Below the pieces are notes generated by a model. The model ran no database searches and was not told the DNA's origin. It was given only the letters and a program-made list of their open reading frames with translations. From positions 2,271,659 to 2,335,658 of the forward strand of contig BQKD01000001.1 of assembly GCA_022834735.1 (NCBI GenBank): a stretch of 64,000 nt of DNA. The letters run 5' to 3'. Positions 1 through 9,669 of this stretch are shown here, piece after piece (position 1 is the first letter of the stretch; each line of letters starts with the position of its first letter). This DNA comes from Erysipelotrichaceae bacterium OPF54 (lineage in GTDB: Bacteria; Bacillota_I; Bacilli_A; Erysipelotrichales; Erysipelotrichaceae). Made by a program: the position numbers and the translations under genes.

Positions 1-31
1 TTTATTGTTTGTCTTTTTCTTTTGTTGATTG

Positions 32-418
32 TTAAAACCCGAAACATCCTTTTCGGCTCATTCCTCTTTCTTTCATCCTTTTGATCGTTTCATCATGCAT
101 CTTCATGAATGCTTCGAATCCTTCTTCACATCGTGTTCTTTCGGCTTGCTTTCTTGTCTTGTGGCTGTTCATCAACAGATACGCGCTGTACAGATCCCAC
201 TGAACCTGATAAGGCCCGATCGTTTTCCATCGTTGGCTTAATCTGCTTTTTGTATACGTATCCGAAATATGATCATACTGGCTTGCTTTAAAGGAAACTG
301 TATCCACTTCGTGCACTGTTCCTTCATATTGTTTCGCTTTTTCTTTTAGGAGAGAGACAAACAAAGCCGGACACCGGTTGTTCAATGATCGTCCGAATCT
401 CTTTTTCTTTGTTCCTGC
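32..418 (-). pseudogene. C-terminal part of a split TnpB-type transposase gene
   Basis: This is the 3' part of a minus-strand gene whose 5' part lies at 3740-4782. The frame reads through KKKRFGRSLNNRCPALF and ends with a segment holding QVQWDLYSAYLLMN, where the Asp fits the third RuvC acidic residue of TnpB-like nucleases. No CxxC zinc ribbon is seen, as in the zinc-less TnpB-like proteins common in Bacillota. Joining 4782-3740 to 413-32 gives 1,425 bases, exactly 475 codons with stop, so the split is a clean insertion rather than decay. No start codon belongs to this half; an internal TTG would be an artefact. The right end of the parent element lies outside the window. Confidence 0.85.
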
Positions 419-429
419 TGTAGAGCGTC
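414..429 (+). repeat. Left target duplication and left terminal inverted repeat
   Basis: CCTGC (414-418) is the target duplication and TGTAGAGCGTC (419-429) the transposon end. It begins with TG, as ends of DDE/Mu-like elements do. Confidence 0.88.
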
Positions 430-460
430 GTCCTGCTATCCTCGCTTATTTATAAAGACA

Positions 461-514
461 AGCAGAATAAATTCATCATCGATCATTTCACGATGAATTT
501 ATTCTGCTTTTTTT
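461..514 (+). terminator. Strong hairpin terminator inside the left transposon end
   Basis: AGCAGAATAAATTCATC pairs with GATGAATTTATTCTGCT (17-bp stem), followed by a T-run in the plus direction. It lies between the left end and the first gene, so it would stop outside transcription from entering the transposon genes. Confidence 0.85.
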
Positions 515-630
515 CGTCACATTATTTTCATTTTATGAGATGATTGACATGGAAAGGTGTTAGGCGCAAAAAAAGAGAGAGCCCTAATTGTTTTGCGAAC
601 AAACTCTCTCCCGTCCTAACGAACAATTTT

Positions 631-1170
631 ATGATAATCAATTTTTCGGCTTTCGACAACCCTTTTTCGCATGATTTATCCTGCCCGTCCTGCGGGGCGC
701 GCGGCCAGATGCTCGATTACTCATCCTACTCCCGTTTCTGCCTCTCTCCTTCCAATCCGACAAAACGCTTACGGGTTCGTGTCGTTTTTTGTCCTTCCTG
801 CGGCTCCTATCATACCATACTCCCTTATGATGCCCGTCCGTTTTCTTCGTTTTCCTATCCTTTTATTTTTGAAGTGCTCTTTCAGTACTGCTGCGGACCT
901 TGTGCCGGCAACAAGTCGAGAACGGCTGCGCTTTTTGATATTTCCAGAACGACCCTGCGCCGATGGATCGACCGCTATTCCTCTCTGCTTTTCCTCTCCT
1001 GTATCATGATCCGCGATCTTGACCGTAGCCCGTATGATCTTCTTGCTCATATCCGTTCTTCTATGCATGCCTTTCTGAAGAGTTTTCTTCGTTTTCATGA
1101 ATGCGCCTATTTTTCGCCTCACACTATTTTATCTGCACCCTTTGTCTATGGTCTTTTTTCTCCTTCCTGA
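631..1170 (+). CDS. Zinc-finger/HTH protein of the transposon (DUF6431-like)
   Basis: About 179 residues from ATG 631. Two CPSCG knuckles (CPSCGARG near residue 17 and FCPSCGSY about 40 residues later) suggest a zinc-binding domain, followed by KSRTAALFDISRTTLRRWIDRY, which reads as a helix-turn-helix. Small proteins of this layout are found next to DDE transposase/AAA ATPase pairs in Bacillota and are annotated DUF6431; that assignment is from memory. An upstream frame runs to TTG 544 but crosses an inverted repeat (GTTAGG/CCTAAC around GAGAGAG/CTCTCTC, 558-620), so I prefer 631 although no clear ribosome site precedes it. Its role, probably end binding or target choice, is unknown. It ends before the transposase start with a 65-base gap. 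Confidence 0.7.
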   Translation: MIINFSAFDNPFSHDLSCPSCGARGQMLDYSSYSRFCLSPSNPTKRLRVRVVFCPSCGSYHTILPYDARPFSSFSYPFIFEVLFQYCCGPCAGNKSRTAALFDISRTTLRRWIDRYSSLLFLSCIMIRDLDRSPYDLLAHIRSSMHAFLKSFLRFHECAYFSPHTILSAPFVYGLFSPS

Positions 1171-1235
1171 ATCATTTGTCCGTCGCTTTCCTCTTTTTAG
1201 CCCGGTACAGTAATCTCAAAGGAGGATTCTGCTTT

Positions 1236-2471
1236 ATGGATCAAACCGACAAGGAAAAAATCGCTTTATGGAAATTCGGGATCATCGCTCCTGTCATTTC
1301 CGGCACTCATCCTTTTTCGACAAACCGTCAGTTTTACCGTCATCTTGCCGAAAAAGAATTCGAAAACCCGGTCTCCGGTGTCAAAAAATCATTTTCATGG
1401 CAGACTTTCGCTCACTGGGCCTATGAATACCGTTCCGGCGGATTCGATGGACTGATTTCCCGTCCCAGGAGCGACAAGGGGACTTCCCGAACTCTGAGTC
1501 CCGAGGCGCAGGAACGCATCATCGCTCTGCGCCGGCAGTATCCGCGCATCATCAATACGGTCCTGCGTGCGCGGCTCATCGAAGAAGGGTTTATCCCGGC
1601 CCGCGTTTCCCAGTCCACGATCGATCGTTTCGTGCGTTCTCTGCCTCAGAGCCGTCTCGAACCGATCCATCAGGGAAAAGAGCGCAGAGCGTTCGAGAAA
1701 GAATTTGCCAACCAGGTCTGGCAGGCCGATACATCCTATCTATACAGGCTGGCCGGACACAGGCTGTATCTGGTTTCTATCCTGGATGACGCATCCCGGA
1801 TGATCGTGGGCTGGGGAATCTTTGAAGCCGATACGGCCGTCAACTTTCAGAAGATCCTGAAGAACGCGGTCATGACTTACGGGATCCCGTCTGTACTGTA
1901 TGTAGACAATGGTTCGCCTTATGACAACCACCAGCTGAATATGATCTGTGCAAGACTGGGGGTCGCCCTGGTGCATGCGCCGGTGCGGGACGGAAGCGCG
2001 AAAGGAAAACAGGAGCGCGCATTCCGAACGTTCAAGGACCACTGGCTGCGCTGTTCGGACTGGAATGCCTATCAGACGATCGAAGAGGTCCGGGAATCTT
2101 TCGGGGACTATCTTCAGAAATACATCAACTGCCAACACGCTTCGCTGAAAGATATGACGCCGCGCCAGCGCTATCTGAAGGATGCACAGCGGTTCCGCTT
2201 CCTTCCTGACGAAGCGGTGGAACAGTATTTCCTGCATACGTACGAAAGAAAGGTGAGGACCGATTCGACACTCGTGATCGACGGGATCAGCTACGAGGTG
2301 CCGGCCGAATACATGCGCGAGACAGTAAAGGTGAAGATGGATCCCGAAGACAGGAGAAAGGCCTGGCTGCTAGGGATGGACGGAAAGCTGATCCCGATCC
2401 GGACGGTCGACAAGGTGGAGAACAGCCGGATCAGAAGAAGGCAGCACATGCGCTTCAGAGAGGAGGAGTAA
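1236..2471 (+). CDS. DDE transposase, TniA/MuA-like
   Basis: 411 residues from ATG 1236, preceded by AAAGGAGG eight bases upstream; the longer frame from 1101 lacks such a site. An N-terminal HTH-type region (about 20-120) precedes a retroviral-integrase catalytic core with D165 (WQADTS), D224 (YVDNGSPY) and E260 (GKQERAF), spacing D-58-D-35-E. A C-terminal beta-rich domain (about 300-400, TLVIDGISYEVP) matches the Mu-type transposase C-terminal domain. It should cut and join transposon ends; the next gene supplies the ATPase partner. It ends two bases before that gene starts, so the two are probably translationally coupled. Confidence 0.93.
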   Translation: MDQTDKEKIALWKFGIIAPVISGTHPFSTNRQFYRHLAEKEFENPVSGVKKSFSWQTFAHWAYEYRSGGFDGLISRPRSDKGTSRTLSPEAQERIIALRRQYPRIINTVLRARLIEEGFIPARVSQSTIDRFVRSLPQSRLEPIHQGKERRAFEKEFANQVWQADTSYLYRLAGHRLYLVSILDDASRMIVGWGIFEADTAVNFQKILKNAVMTYGIPSVLYVDNGSPYDNHQLNMICARLGVALVHAPVRDGSAKGKQERAFRTFKDHWLRCSDWNAYQTIEEVRESFGDYLQKYINCQHASLKDMTPRQRYLKDAQRFRFLPDEAVEQYFLHTYERKVRTDSTLVIDGISYEVPAEYMRETVKVKMDPEDRRKAWLLGMDGKLIPIRTVDKVENSRIRRRQHMRFREEE

Positions 2472-2472
2472 T

Positions 2473-3279
2473 ATGGAAGCCAAAGTATTTTACGGACTGA
2501 AGCAGATGCCGTTCGAGAAAGAAACGAAATATCACAAATTATACCGGAGCGAAGATACGGCGAACCTGAAAGGACGGCTGGACTACCTGAAAAAAGCGAA
2601 AGGGATCGGATTGTTCACAGGAAGTCCGGGAACAGGAAAAACATCGGCCATCCGCGAATTTGCCGGCAGTCTGAACCCGTCGCTGTACAAAGTGGTCTAC
2701 ATCCAGATGTCTACGGTATCGGTCATCGACTTTTACCGGCAGCTGGCCTGCGGGCTGGGGCTGGAGCCCAAATTCAGAAAGAGCGACCTGTTCCGGCAGG
2801 TACAGGAAGCCATCGAATACATGGCAAAAGAAAAGAAGTGCACGCCGGTCATCGTGATCGACGAAGCGCAGTATCTGAGCACGAGCGTCTTCAACGATCT
2901 GACCATGCTCCTCAATTTCGAGATGGACTCGAAGAACTACTGTATCCTGATCCTGAGCGGGCAGACGAGCCTGAACACGATCCTGAAAAAGCAGGTGCAT
3001 GACGCCCTGCGCCAGAGGATCGTGATCAATTATTTCATGGAAGGTCTGAAAGGAGAAGAGGCACAGGAATATGTGGATTTCTGCATGAAAGAATGCGGAA
3101 GCAGAGAAAAGGTGTTCGAAGAAGACGCGGTGCGTGCCGCATATAATATCGCAGGCGGATCAATCCGGAAACTGAACAATCTGTTGTCGAAATGCCTGAT
3201 CGAAGGAGCGAACGAAGAAAAGCGGATCATCGACGCAGAGATCGTGATGAAAGCACATAACGAAGTAGAACTGGGGTGA
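2473..3279 (+). CDS. AAA+ ATPase, TniB/MuB/ExeA-like transposition partner
   Basis: 268 residues. Walker A is GSPGTGKT (near residue 50) and Walker B VIVIDEAQ (near 137); a C-terminal lid resembles the ExeA/TniB family. In Mu, Tn7 and Tn5053 such ATPases bind DNA, choose or mark target sites and activate the DDE transposase. GGAGG lies within the end of the transposase gene, directly ahead of ATG 2473, which supports coupled translation. The intergenic gap is one base. Confidence 0.93.
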   Translation: MEAKVFYGLKQMPFEKETKYHKLYRSEDTANLKGRLDYLKKAKGIGLFTGSPGTGKTSAIREFAGSLNPSLYKVVYIQMSTVSVIDFYRQLACGLGLEPKFRKSDLFRQVQEAIEYMAKEKKCTPVIVIDEAQYLSTSVFNDLTMLLNFEMDSKNYCILILSGQTSLNTILKKQVHDALRQRIVINYFMEGLKGEEAQEYVDFCMKECGSREKVFEEDAVRAAYNIAGGSIRKLNNLLSKCLIEGANEEKRIIDAEIVMKAHNEVELG

Positions 3280-3285
3280 GAACAT

Positions 3286-3573
3286 ATGAAAGAAGATGAA
3301 CGGATGTTGATCAACTGGCCGACGACGAGAAAAGTGATGATCGAACAGCTGAAAAGAGCGATGAAGATGTACGGAGCCTATAAACTGAGCAATGAAGAGC
3401 TGATGTATTTTGTAGAAAACTATATGAATAATTTTGGCCATTTATTCTTCAAGAATGATTTCGAGATCCATCCGTCGATCAGAAAAGCGCTGGGAAAGAG
3501 GAACAGCTGGATCCTGGCATGTATAGTGGAAAGAGTATACCAGAAAGAATTCGAGAACATAGGAAATTATTGA
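3286..3573 (+). CDS. Small protein of the transposon, unknown function
   Basis: 95 residues, helical, charged, with LINWPTTRKVMIEQLKRAMKMYG at its start and no recognisable motif. It follows the ATPase gene by six bases with GGGTGAG as ribosome site, and precedes a terminator and the right transposon end. Position suggests an accessory transposition factor, comparable in place but not in sequence to TniQ/TnsD (it has no zinc finger). I do not recognise the family. Confidence 0.8.
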   Translation: MKEDERMLINWPTTRKVMIEQLKRAMKMYGAYKLSNEELMYFVENYMNNFGHLFFKNDFEIHPSIRKALGKRNSWILACIVERVYQKEFENIGNY

Positions 3574-3575
3574 TT

Positions 3576-3607
3576 AAAAGCCGTTTTTGACAAGACGGCT
3601 TTTTTTG
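3576..3607 (+). terminator. Terminator of the transposon operon
   Basis: AAAGCCGT and ACGGCTTT form the stem around TTTTGACAAG-like loop sequence, followed by T7. It lies three bases after the last transposon gene. The following 120 bases to 3739 hold repeated AT-rich blocks of the right end and no gene. Confidence 0.85.
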
Positions 3608-3728
3608 AACAGAAAGAAATAAAATAAAATGCTTCTGAAGCCAAAATAAAGCGAGGCCGGACAAAATAAAGTGCGTTTCTCTTCCAGATGTGTATAAAAA
3701 TATTTGACGTTTCCGACTAACAGAATTT

Positions 3729-3744
3729 GACGCGCTACACCTGC
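3729..3744 (-). repeat. Right terminal inverted repeat and right target duplication
   Basis: Read on the minus strand, TGTAGCGCGTC (3739-3729) is the right transposon end. CCTGC at 3740-3744 on the plus strand is the second copy of the target duplication. Confidence 0.88.
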
Positions 3745-4782
3745 TTTCGCTCTTCTTTGAAGCGCATGAAAGCACATCTTCTCTACATAAAACTCGTTTC
3801 CGTTTTCGATCAGTTCATTGATCATTTCTCTATGGCTTTGTTTGATATAAGCCGATTTCTGTCGATACAGCGTTCTCAGCCTGTTTCTTATCTTCTTGTA
3901 GTGATTGGAGAACACCCATCTCGATCTGTCCTTTCGGTTGATCGTTCCGTCCTCGTTGTATTTGTTCGGATTGCAAGCTCGTCGGGACCTGTCCATCTTT
4001 CGTAGAGTCCGTTCAATGGCTTTGTTGTATTTGTTCATCTTTGGAGCAAGCTCTTTAAGGATCACCTGATTCTCTGAAACGACAGCTACGGTCGAAGTTC
4101 CGATATCGATCCCTGTTCTTCCTTTCGGACACGTTTTCTTTTTCTTCGGTGCTTCTCCTTTGAGAACGACGATCGCATAGTAATGCCATCCATTATTGAA
4201 CATCTTCCGTTTGATCTCGCAGTAGGCAATCTCGTCCTTCAATGCTTCATGCACATACCATGCTTCTTTTTCATTGCGTGGCTTTCGACAAATGAGATAC
4301 AGCCCGTTCCAAGATACAGACAAATCCTCTTTATTGAACTTTGCACCATTTGTATTGGATTTTCCTCCGATACAGTCGTAATCCATTTCTTTTTTGAAGT
4401 GAAGCTTTTCTCCATTGGAAAACAGGATCTTCTCCACGCCTTTCCATACCCTTGTCGCTTCCTTCTGCACCTGATGGCAGGAAACATGCTTTGCATAGCG
4501 CTTTCTTCCTTCTTTGATATACGCTTGAAGCCCGTATTCGGAAAGACCAATCGATTGGCGGAAGTTTTTCATTTCTTTGGCCAGTTCTTTCTTTCGAAGC
4601 GGATCTGCGATAAGATATTCGGCTTTGAGAGCCTGATAGGTTTTATCGTGATCAAGAAACTTGAGCAGGGCCATTGCTCTTTTGACCAATACATTATGAA
4701 GACGGCACATGATCCGAAAGCGTTTATCGAGCTCTTTTTTCTGAGTGCTGTTTGTTTTGAGTTTCAGAGTAAGGGTGTGCAT
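3740..4782 (-). pseudogene. N-terminal part of the split TnpB-type gene
   Basis: Start ATG 4782 is preceded by GGAGG. About 347 codons are present up to the transposon, ending at ALQRRAKAG; the rest lies at 32-413. It carries the first RuvC Asp in GIDIGTSTVAVVS and a Glu in FYVEKM, so with the Asp of the other half all three acidic residues survive. TnpB proteins are RNA-guided nucleases encoded by IS200/IS605-type elements; no TnpA gene is seen here. The reading frame continues about 50 codons into the transposon before a stop. Apart from the insertion I see no damage. Confidence 0.88.
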
Positions 4783-4998
4783 AAGATACCTCCATGGGGA
4801 ATGTGGAAATACGTTGTGATTTATTACAATCATTATCTGATAAAAGGAAAAGAAAAGCAACAATAAATTATAGTATTTTAACAATCATAATACAGATATA
4901 CTGTTCTTTAACAAATCCTATTCGATATCCTTTTTAAGATCTTGAAATAAAAGAGTTTATCCACCATTGAAATGGTGGGCTTGCACATTAATTGTCAG
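4783..4998. other. Gap: probable left end of the tnpB-like element
   Basis: No gene. The stretch is AT-rich and holds a hairpin CCACCATTGAAATGGTGG at 4962-4980, of the kind found at IS200/IS605 ends upstream of tnpB. The exact left boundary cannot be set from one copy. Confidence 0.4.
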
Positions 4999-5010
4999 CC
5001 GGTCGATCGG

Positions 5011-6683
5011 CAATGTCATTAAGTTAGGCGATTTTCGCCTCAGGAAGACTCTCTTATGAGAATAGAGGGTCTTCTTTTTTTCGAGTTTTTTGTTCAGATG
5101 ATCTTCGAAATTTCGCAAAAAAAGCACTTGACAAGCTTTTTCGACGCTTAATTTCATAATCCGAAGGAATTGTAGGAGGTATTTTTTATGAAATCTTATA
5201 ATTCCTTATGCACTATCCGCCGTCAGTTCGAATCCGCTGTTCAATCCGTTGTCGATGATATCGCCTGTTATTCGTCAGACCCCATTGCCGATTTTTCCAG
5301 AAACCGCAAGCTCCCTGCCCACATCCTCATTCCGTTGATCATCCAGATGGGTTCCGCTTCTTTGCCGACCGAGCTTGCCAACTTCTTTGATGATCCTAAA
5401 TTCTCTGTCACCGCTTCTGCTTTCTGCCAGCAGCGCAGCAAGCTGGATCCCGAAGCTTTTCTGCATATCCTTCATCTCATGTCTTTTTCCCGTTCTCCTT
5501 CTTTGCTTAAAGGATATCATGTATTAGCCATGGATGGATCGGATGTCAATATCCCTTTTGACCCTGATGATGAAGAGACCTTATGCCAGACCGGCTCGGC
5601 ACGTCCGTTCTCCCAGCTTCATCTCAACGCCCTCTATGATTGTCTCAACGATCTCTTCCTGGATGTTTCGATCGACTCGTCCCGCAAGACGGGCGAATGT
5701 GCCGCTCTGAAAAGGCTGATCCGTGATCATCGGTATCCGGCCGGATCGATCATCTGTGCCGACCGGGGATTTGAAAACTATGAGCTGTTCGCTTTCTGTA
5801 TGGAGAACGGCCAGAAGTTTGTGATCCGCTGCAAGGATATCCGATCGAACGGTATTCTTTCTACTTTTGAGCTGCCGGATAGCGAATTTGATCAGAAGAT
5901 CAAACGGATCCTGACAAGAAAACAGACCAATGAAGTGAAAGAACATCCTGAGCTGTACAAATATTTTGCATGGAATATCAATTTCGAATATATGCCAAAA
6001 GGCGGAGCCGAAGAATATCCAATTGAATTCCGGGTCGTCAGGATCGAGGTGAAAAAAGGAGAATACGAGTGCCTGATAACGAACCTGCCGCCAGAGAAGT
6101 TCTCTCTCGATGATCTGAAAGAGCTGTATCATCTGCGGTGGAACGAAGAAGTGGGATTCCGAAAGCTGAAATACACGATCGGGATGCTTGATTTTCATTC
6201 GAAGAAAAGAAAATTCATCCGCCAGGAAATCTATGGTGCACTGACCCTCCATAATCTGACCGCGCTGATGATCCATGCGGTGCCGATCGAACAGAAGAAA
6301 GATAAGAAGTACGAATATAAAGCCAATTTCAGCATAGGAACGACAAACATCAAAAAGTTCCTGAAAAGAAAGATCGGAGCCAGGGAGCTGGAAGAAAGGA
6401 TCAAAAAAGGTCTGATCCCAATCAGACCAGACCGCTGTTACAAACGGAATATGAGAGCGCAGCGAGTACATGCATTCCAGCATAGACCGGCATAACAGCC
6501 ACTTAAAAACAGTGATATTTTACATCACAAATGGGACAAATAGCAATTTTTTTAAGAAGAAAAAATTGTCTTTTCGTCGTGCGCCGGAAAAAAAGAAAGC
6601 TCCGGGTCTCATTTGACCTGAAGCTTAACTTAACAAGGATATCATGCGTTAAGTTCGATGATCCATCTAACTTAATGACATTG
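5011..6683 (+). mobile_element. IS4-family insertion sequence, copy 1 (1,673 bp)
   Basis: Perfect terminal inverted repeats CAATGTCATTAAGTTAG (5011-5027 and complement at 6667-6683). A 12-bp direct repeat CCGGTCGATCGG flanks it at 4999-5010 and 6684-6695; 10-12 bp duplications are known for the IS231-type branch of IS4. The duplication is the centre of a hairpin whose outer arms are GTCAG (4994-4998) and CTGAC (6696-6700), followed by TTTTT, so the target was a terminator. A hairpin with T-run at about 5043-5086 inside the left end should block incoming transcription. A second copy of identical length lies at 17997-19669. Confidence 0.93.
5188..6495 (+). CDS. IS4-family DDE transposase, copy 1
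   Basis: 435 residues with AGGAGG upstream of ATG 5188. The DDE core is visible: MDGSDVNIP (first Asp, near 112), CADRGFENYELF (second Asp, near 190) and the YREK-type region LYHLRWNEEVGFRKLK with its Glu (near 320), as in IS4. The frame is intact and differs from the copy at 18174-19481 at only a few residues (for example H/R near 110, G/R near 180, T/I and T/A near 352-358, DK/ER near 373), which suggests recent transposition. Confidence 0.95.
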   Translation: MKSYNSLCTIRRQFESAVQSVVDDIACYSSDPIADFSRNRKLPAHILIPLIIQMGSASLPTELANFFDDPKFSVTASAFCQQRSKLDPEAFLHILHLMSFSRSPSLLKGYHVLAMDGSDVNIPFDPDDEETLCQTGSARPFSQLHLNALYDCLNDLFLDVSIDSSRKTGECAALKRLIRDHRYPAGSIICADRGFENYELFAFCMENGQKFVIRCKDIRSNGILSTFELPDSEFDQKIKRILTRKQTNEVKEHPELYKYFAWNINFEYMPKGGAEEYPIEFRVVRIEVKKGEYECLITNLPPEKFSLDDLKELYHLRWNEEVGFRKLKYTIGMLDFHSKKRKFIRQEIYGALTLHNLTALMIHAVPIEQKKDKKYEYKANFSIGTTNIKKFLKRKIGARELEERIKKGLIPIRPDRCYKRNMRAQRVHAFQHRPA

Positions 6684-6727
6684 CCGGTCGATCGGCTGAC
6701 TTTTTAATTTTTGATTTATTATTTTTT

Positions 6728-8995
6728 TTATTTCAAGTGCCAGATCTCTTCGTTATACTGGGCGATCGTACGGTCGCTTGAGAAATATCCGGCCTGCGCA
6801 ATATTGACAAGCATCTTCTTTGCCCATGCCATACGGTCTTCATAAGCGGCGAAGATCTTTTTCTTTTCTGCCACATACGCTTCGAAATCGAGCAGAGTCA
6901 TGAACCAGTCCTTGTTGATGAGGTCGTCATGAACGGCTTTCAGAAGCGCTTCGTCCCCGTACTTTTTCATCTCGTCGCTGAGGATAAAGTCTACGACACG
7001 ATGAATGCGCTCATCTTCTTCATAGTATGTCCTGGAAACATAATCGCTGTTTTTGTAGTGGGCAATGACCTCGTCGGCCTTGGCTCCGAAAATATAAATA
7101 TTGTCGTCGCCGACCAGTTCGTGGATCTCGACATTGGCTCCATCATCCGTTCCTAATGTCACGGCACCATTGAGCATGAATTTCATGTTGCTCGTTCCGC
7201 TCGCTTCCTTGGATGCGAGCGAGATCTGTTCGGAAACATCGGCTGCCGGGATCAGTTTTTCAGCTTTCGTGACATTGTAGTTTTCGACCATTACGACACG
7301 CAGATGCTTGCGCACGAGCGGATCCGATTCGATCAGCTGCTGCAGGGTCAGGATCACATGGATAATGTCTTTTGCCAGAATATAGGCCGGGGCTGCTTTA
7401 GCACCGAAAATGCACGTGATCGGACGCTCAGGATAAATGCCATCCTTGATCTTGAGGTATTCATCAATGATATAGAGAGCGTTCATCTGCTGGCGTTTGT
7501 ATTCATGCAGACGTTTGATCTGAATATCGTAGATGGAATGCTCATCGATCTCGATGTTTTGCGCGCTCTTCAGGTATTCGGCCAGCTGGCGTTTTTTGAT
7601 CGCCTTGATATCAAGCAGTTCCTTGAGCGCTTTTTCATCGTCCTTGAACTGAAGCAGTTTCTGCAGTTCAAGCGCGTCTTTCTTATATCCTGTTCCGATA
7701 TGGTCATCGATGAACTGTGTCAGTTCCGGATCGCATTCGAACAGCCAGCGGCGGAACGTGATCCCGTTGGTCTTGTTGTTGAACTTTTCCGGATACAGTT
7801 CGTAGAAGCTGTGCAGCTCCTCGTTTTTCAAAATGCCTGTGTGAATGGCGGCCACTCCGTTTGTCGACTGCGAGAAATGGATGTCCATGCTTGCCATATG
7901 GACACGATTGTCCTTGTCGATGATAAATGTCTTTTCATCGCTGCTTCTTGTTTTTGCCAGCGCGTCGAGCTCTTTGATGATCGGTACGAGCTGCGGCACG
8001 ATTTCCTCCAGATAGCTGATCGGCCATGTTTCGAGCGCTTCGGCAAGGATCGTATGGTTCGTGTAGGCAGTTGTTTTTTCGACAACCGATACGGCTTCAT
8101 CAAAGTCAAGCCCTTCTGCCTGCAGCAGACGGATCAGTTCCGGGATGACCATGGAAGGATGGGTGTCATTGATCTGGATGACAGCGTATTCATTGAGCGT
8201 GCGCAGATCGATATTTTTTTCCTTGAGATCGGCAATGATCATCTGGGCGGCGCTCGATACGAGGAAATACTGCTGATAAATGCGCAGTTTTCTTCCGTCA
8301 TCGTCGCTGTCATCCGGATACAGGAACAAAGTCAGGTTTTTCGTGATATCTTTTTTATCGAATCCGATCCCTGATTCAACGATCGTTTCATCGACCGAAT
8401 CAAGGTCGAACAGTTTGAGCTTGTTCACTTTTCCGTTGTATCCGGATACATCGATCTGATACATGCGGCTAGGTAATGTCAGATCCTTGAAAGGAACTTC
8501 AAATACTGTATCGGTCTTTTCGAGCCAGCTGTCGTCCGTGATCCATGGATTCGGATATTCTTTCTGTTCGTTCTGCTCAAATTTCTGCAGGAACAGGCCT
8601 AAATGATAATTGAGCCCGACACCGTCTGCAGGCAGATCGAGCGTTGTGATGGAATCCATGAAGCAGGCTGCGAGCCGTCCGAGCCCGCCGTTTCCCAAGG
8701 ATGGTTCGAGTTCGACTTCCTCGATCTCGCTCAGCGATTTGCCGTTCTTTGCAAGGATTTCTTTTACCTCATGATAGATCTTCAGATTGATCAGATTGTT
8801 GGATAAAAGCTTGCCGATCAGAAATTCGGCAGAAATATAATAGAGCCGTTTCTTTCCTTCCACCTGTGATGCGGATTCGAGCTGCTTTTTCACATAATCG
8901 AGCAGCATCACATAGCATTGTGTGTTGTCCAGTTCAGAAATGGGCTTGTTATAGCGGGATAACGAGTATTCTTCAAGAACTTTTTCTAATTTCAT
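6728..8995 (-). CDS. glgP: Glycogen/maltodextrin phosphorylase
   Basis: About 755 residues from ATG 8995, chosen because GGAGG lies six bases upstream; the frame extends 12 codons further without support. It releases glucose-1-phosphate from alpha-glucans using pyridoxal phosphate. The cofactor lysine is in [14 protein letters not shown], followed by the family signature DDGANVEI. Length is close to other bacterial phosphorylases (750-820). It stands alone, without other glg genes nearby. Downstream, the IS4 element sits in the hairpin that separated it from its former neighbour. Confidence 0.96.
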   Translation of the reverse strand: MKLEKVLEEYSLSRYNKPISELDNTQCYVMLLDYVKKQLESASQVEGKKRLYYISAEFLIGKLLSNNLINLKIYHEVKEILAKNGKSLSEIEEVELEPSLGNGGLGRLAACFMDSITTLDLPADGVGLNYHLGLFLQKFEQNEQKEYPNPWITDDSWLEKTDTVFEVPFKDLTLPSRMYQIDVSGYNGKVNKLKLFDLDSVDETIVESGIGFDKKDITKNLTLFLYPDDSDDDGRKLRIYQQYFLVSSAAQMIIADLKEKNIDLRTLNEYAVIQINDTHPSMVIPELIRLLQAEGLDFDEAVSVVEKTTAYTNHTILAEALETWPISYLEEIVPQLVPIIKELDALAKTRSSDEKTFIIDKDNRVHMASMDIHFSQSTNGVAAIHTGILKNEELHSFYELYPEKFNNKTNGITFRRWLFECDPELTQFIDDHIGTGYKKDALELQKLLQFKDDEKALKELLDIKAIKKRQLAEYLKSAQNIEIDEHSIYDIQIKRLHEYKRQQMNALYIIDEYLKIKDGIYPERPITCIFGAKAAPAYILAKDIIHVILTLQQLIESDPLVRKHLRVVMVENYNVTKAEKLIPAADVSEQISLASKEASGTSNMKFMLNGAVTLGTDDGANVEIHELVGDDNIYIFGAKADEVIAHYKNSDYVSRTYYEEDERIHRVVDFILSDEMKKYGDEALLKAVHDDLINKDWFMTLLDFEAYVAEKKKIFAAYEDRMAWAKKMLVNIAQAGYFSSDRTIAQYNEEIWHLK

Positions 8996-9081
8996 AAAAA
9001 ACCTCCAATGCGTACATGATAGCTGTTTCACAAGCGATTTGCCAAAACATTTGCCCGATGCTCCTGTAAGCGTTCTCTTTT

Positions 9082-9531
9082 TTAAGACCTCTTTTTCCAG
9101 ACAGAGGCCAGGATATCTTTCAGAACGAGCATCGCATCCAGTTCGCCATACCCATATTCCTTTTTTAAATTATCGAGCAGCCTTCCTAACTGTTCTGCGT
9201 ATTCTGCCGTATCCACTTCCTTTTGATAGGCGGCAAGAACAGGATATTTGCGGCTCCATACCCGGTTCCAGTTCACCTTTCGGGACACTTTATCGTCTGT
9301 CTGGTCGATCATGTCCTGTATTTCTTTTTCGTCCACATCGTACTCGATCAGTTCGTCGAGCGATATGCCGTATAAAACCGCAAGCTTTTTTGACTGACAG
9401 ATGTCCGGAAGCGTCTCGTCCGTTTCCCATTTCGAAATGGTCTGCCGGCTTACGCCTAGTTTTTCCGCCACGTCTTCCTGCGACAGTCCTTTTTTCTTTC
9501 GCGCATTGAACAAGTTGTTCTCCAGTCTCAT
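9082..9531 (-). CDS. XRE-family transcription regulator
   Basis: About 149 residues from ATG 9531 (GGAGG seven bases upstream; longer starts at 9585 have none). The N-terminal Cro/C1 HTH (residues about 5-60) contains [19 protein letters not shown]. The C-terminal part is helical with no membrane segment or known ligand domain. It is transcribed toward glgP with an 86-base gap, so regulation of glgP is possible but not shown. Confidence 0.9.
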   Translation of the reverse strand: MRLENNLFNARKKKGLSQEDVAEKLGVSRQTISKWETDETLPDICQSKKLAVLYGISLDELIEYDVDEKEIQDMIDQTDDKVSRKVNWNRVWSRKYPVLAAYQKEVDTAEYAEQLGRLLDNLKKEYGYGELDAMLVLKDILASVWKKRS

Positions 9532-9669
9532 TTTCATTCCTCCTTCTGCAGGTTCTGTCTTCATTATACGTTTTGCCTGGAACAAGGAGTACCAGTTTCA
9601 TCGTTCAGTTTCGCCCGTTTTTTTAACATTTTTCTTTCTTTGCTGATTGATCCGATATGAGGGAGAAAT

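Larger units (their letters stand above)
419..3739 (+). mobile_element. Four-gene transposon of the Mu/Tn7/Tn5053 type, complete
   Basis: The ends are inverted repeats: TGTAGAGCGTC at 419-429 and TGTAGCGCGTC on the minus strand at 3739-3729 (10 of 11 identical). The flanks carry a 5-bp direct repeat CCTGC at 414-418 and 3740-3744, the duplication length typical of Mu, Tn7 and TniA transposons. Removing 3,321 bp plus one CCTGC restores the interrupted tnpB-like frame. Inside, all on the plus strand, are a zinc-finger protein, a DDE transposase, an AAA+ ATPase and a 95-residue protein. Near the right end, sequences of the type CGTCAAAT and several TTTATTTT-containing blocks repeat; these may be transposase binding sites. 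No target-choice TnsD-like gene and no CRISPR genes are present. Confidence 0.9.

Noticed and set aside
461..514. Long inverted repeat considered as a CRISPR-like or attachment site
   Set aside because: A single perfect stem followed by a T-run fits a terminator; there is no array and no spacer pattern anywhere in the window.
411..3728. Alternative transposon right end at 3722 (TGTTAG on the minus strand)
   Set aside because: It gives neither a matching inverted repeat nor a target duplication; the end at 3739 gives both and restores the host frame.
5581..6483. 300-codon antisense frame within the IS4 transposase (repeated at 18567-19469)
   Set aside because: Present in both copies only because the copies are nearly identical; no ribosome site and low-complexity hydrophobic content.
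7304..8374. 356-codon plus-strand frame inside glgP
   Set aside because: Antisense shadow of a full-length conserved enzyme.
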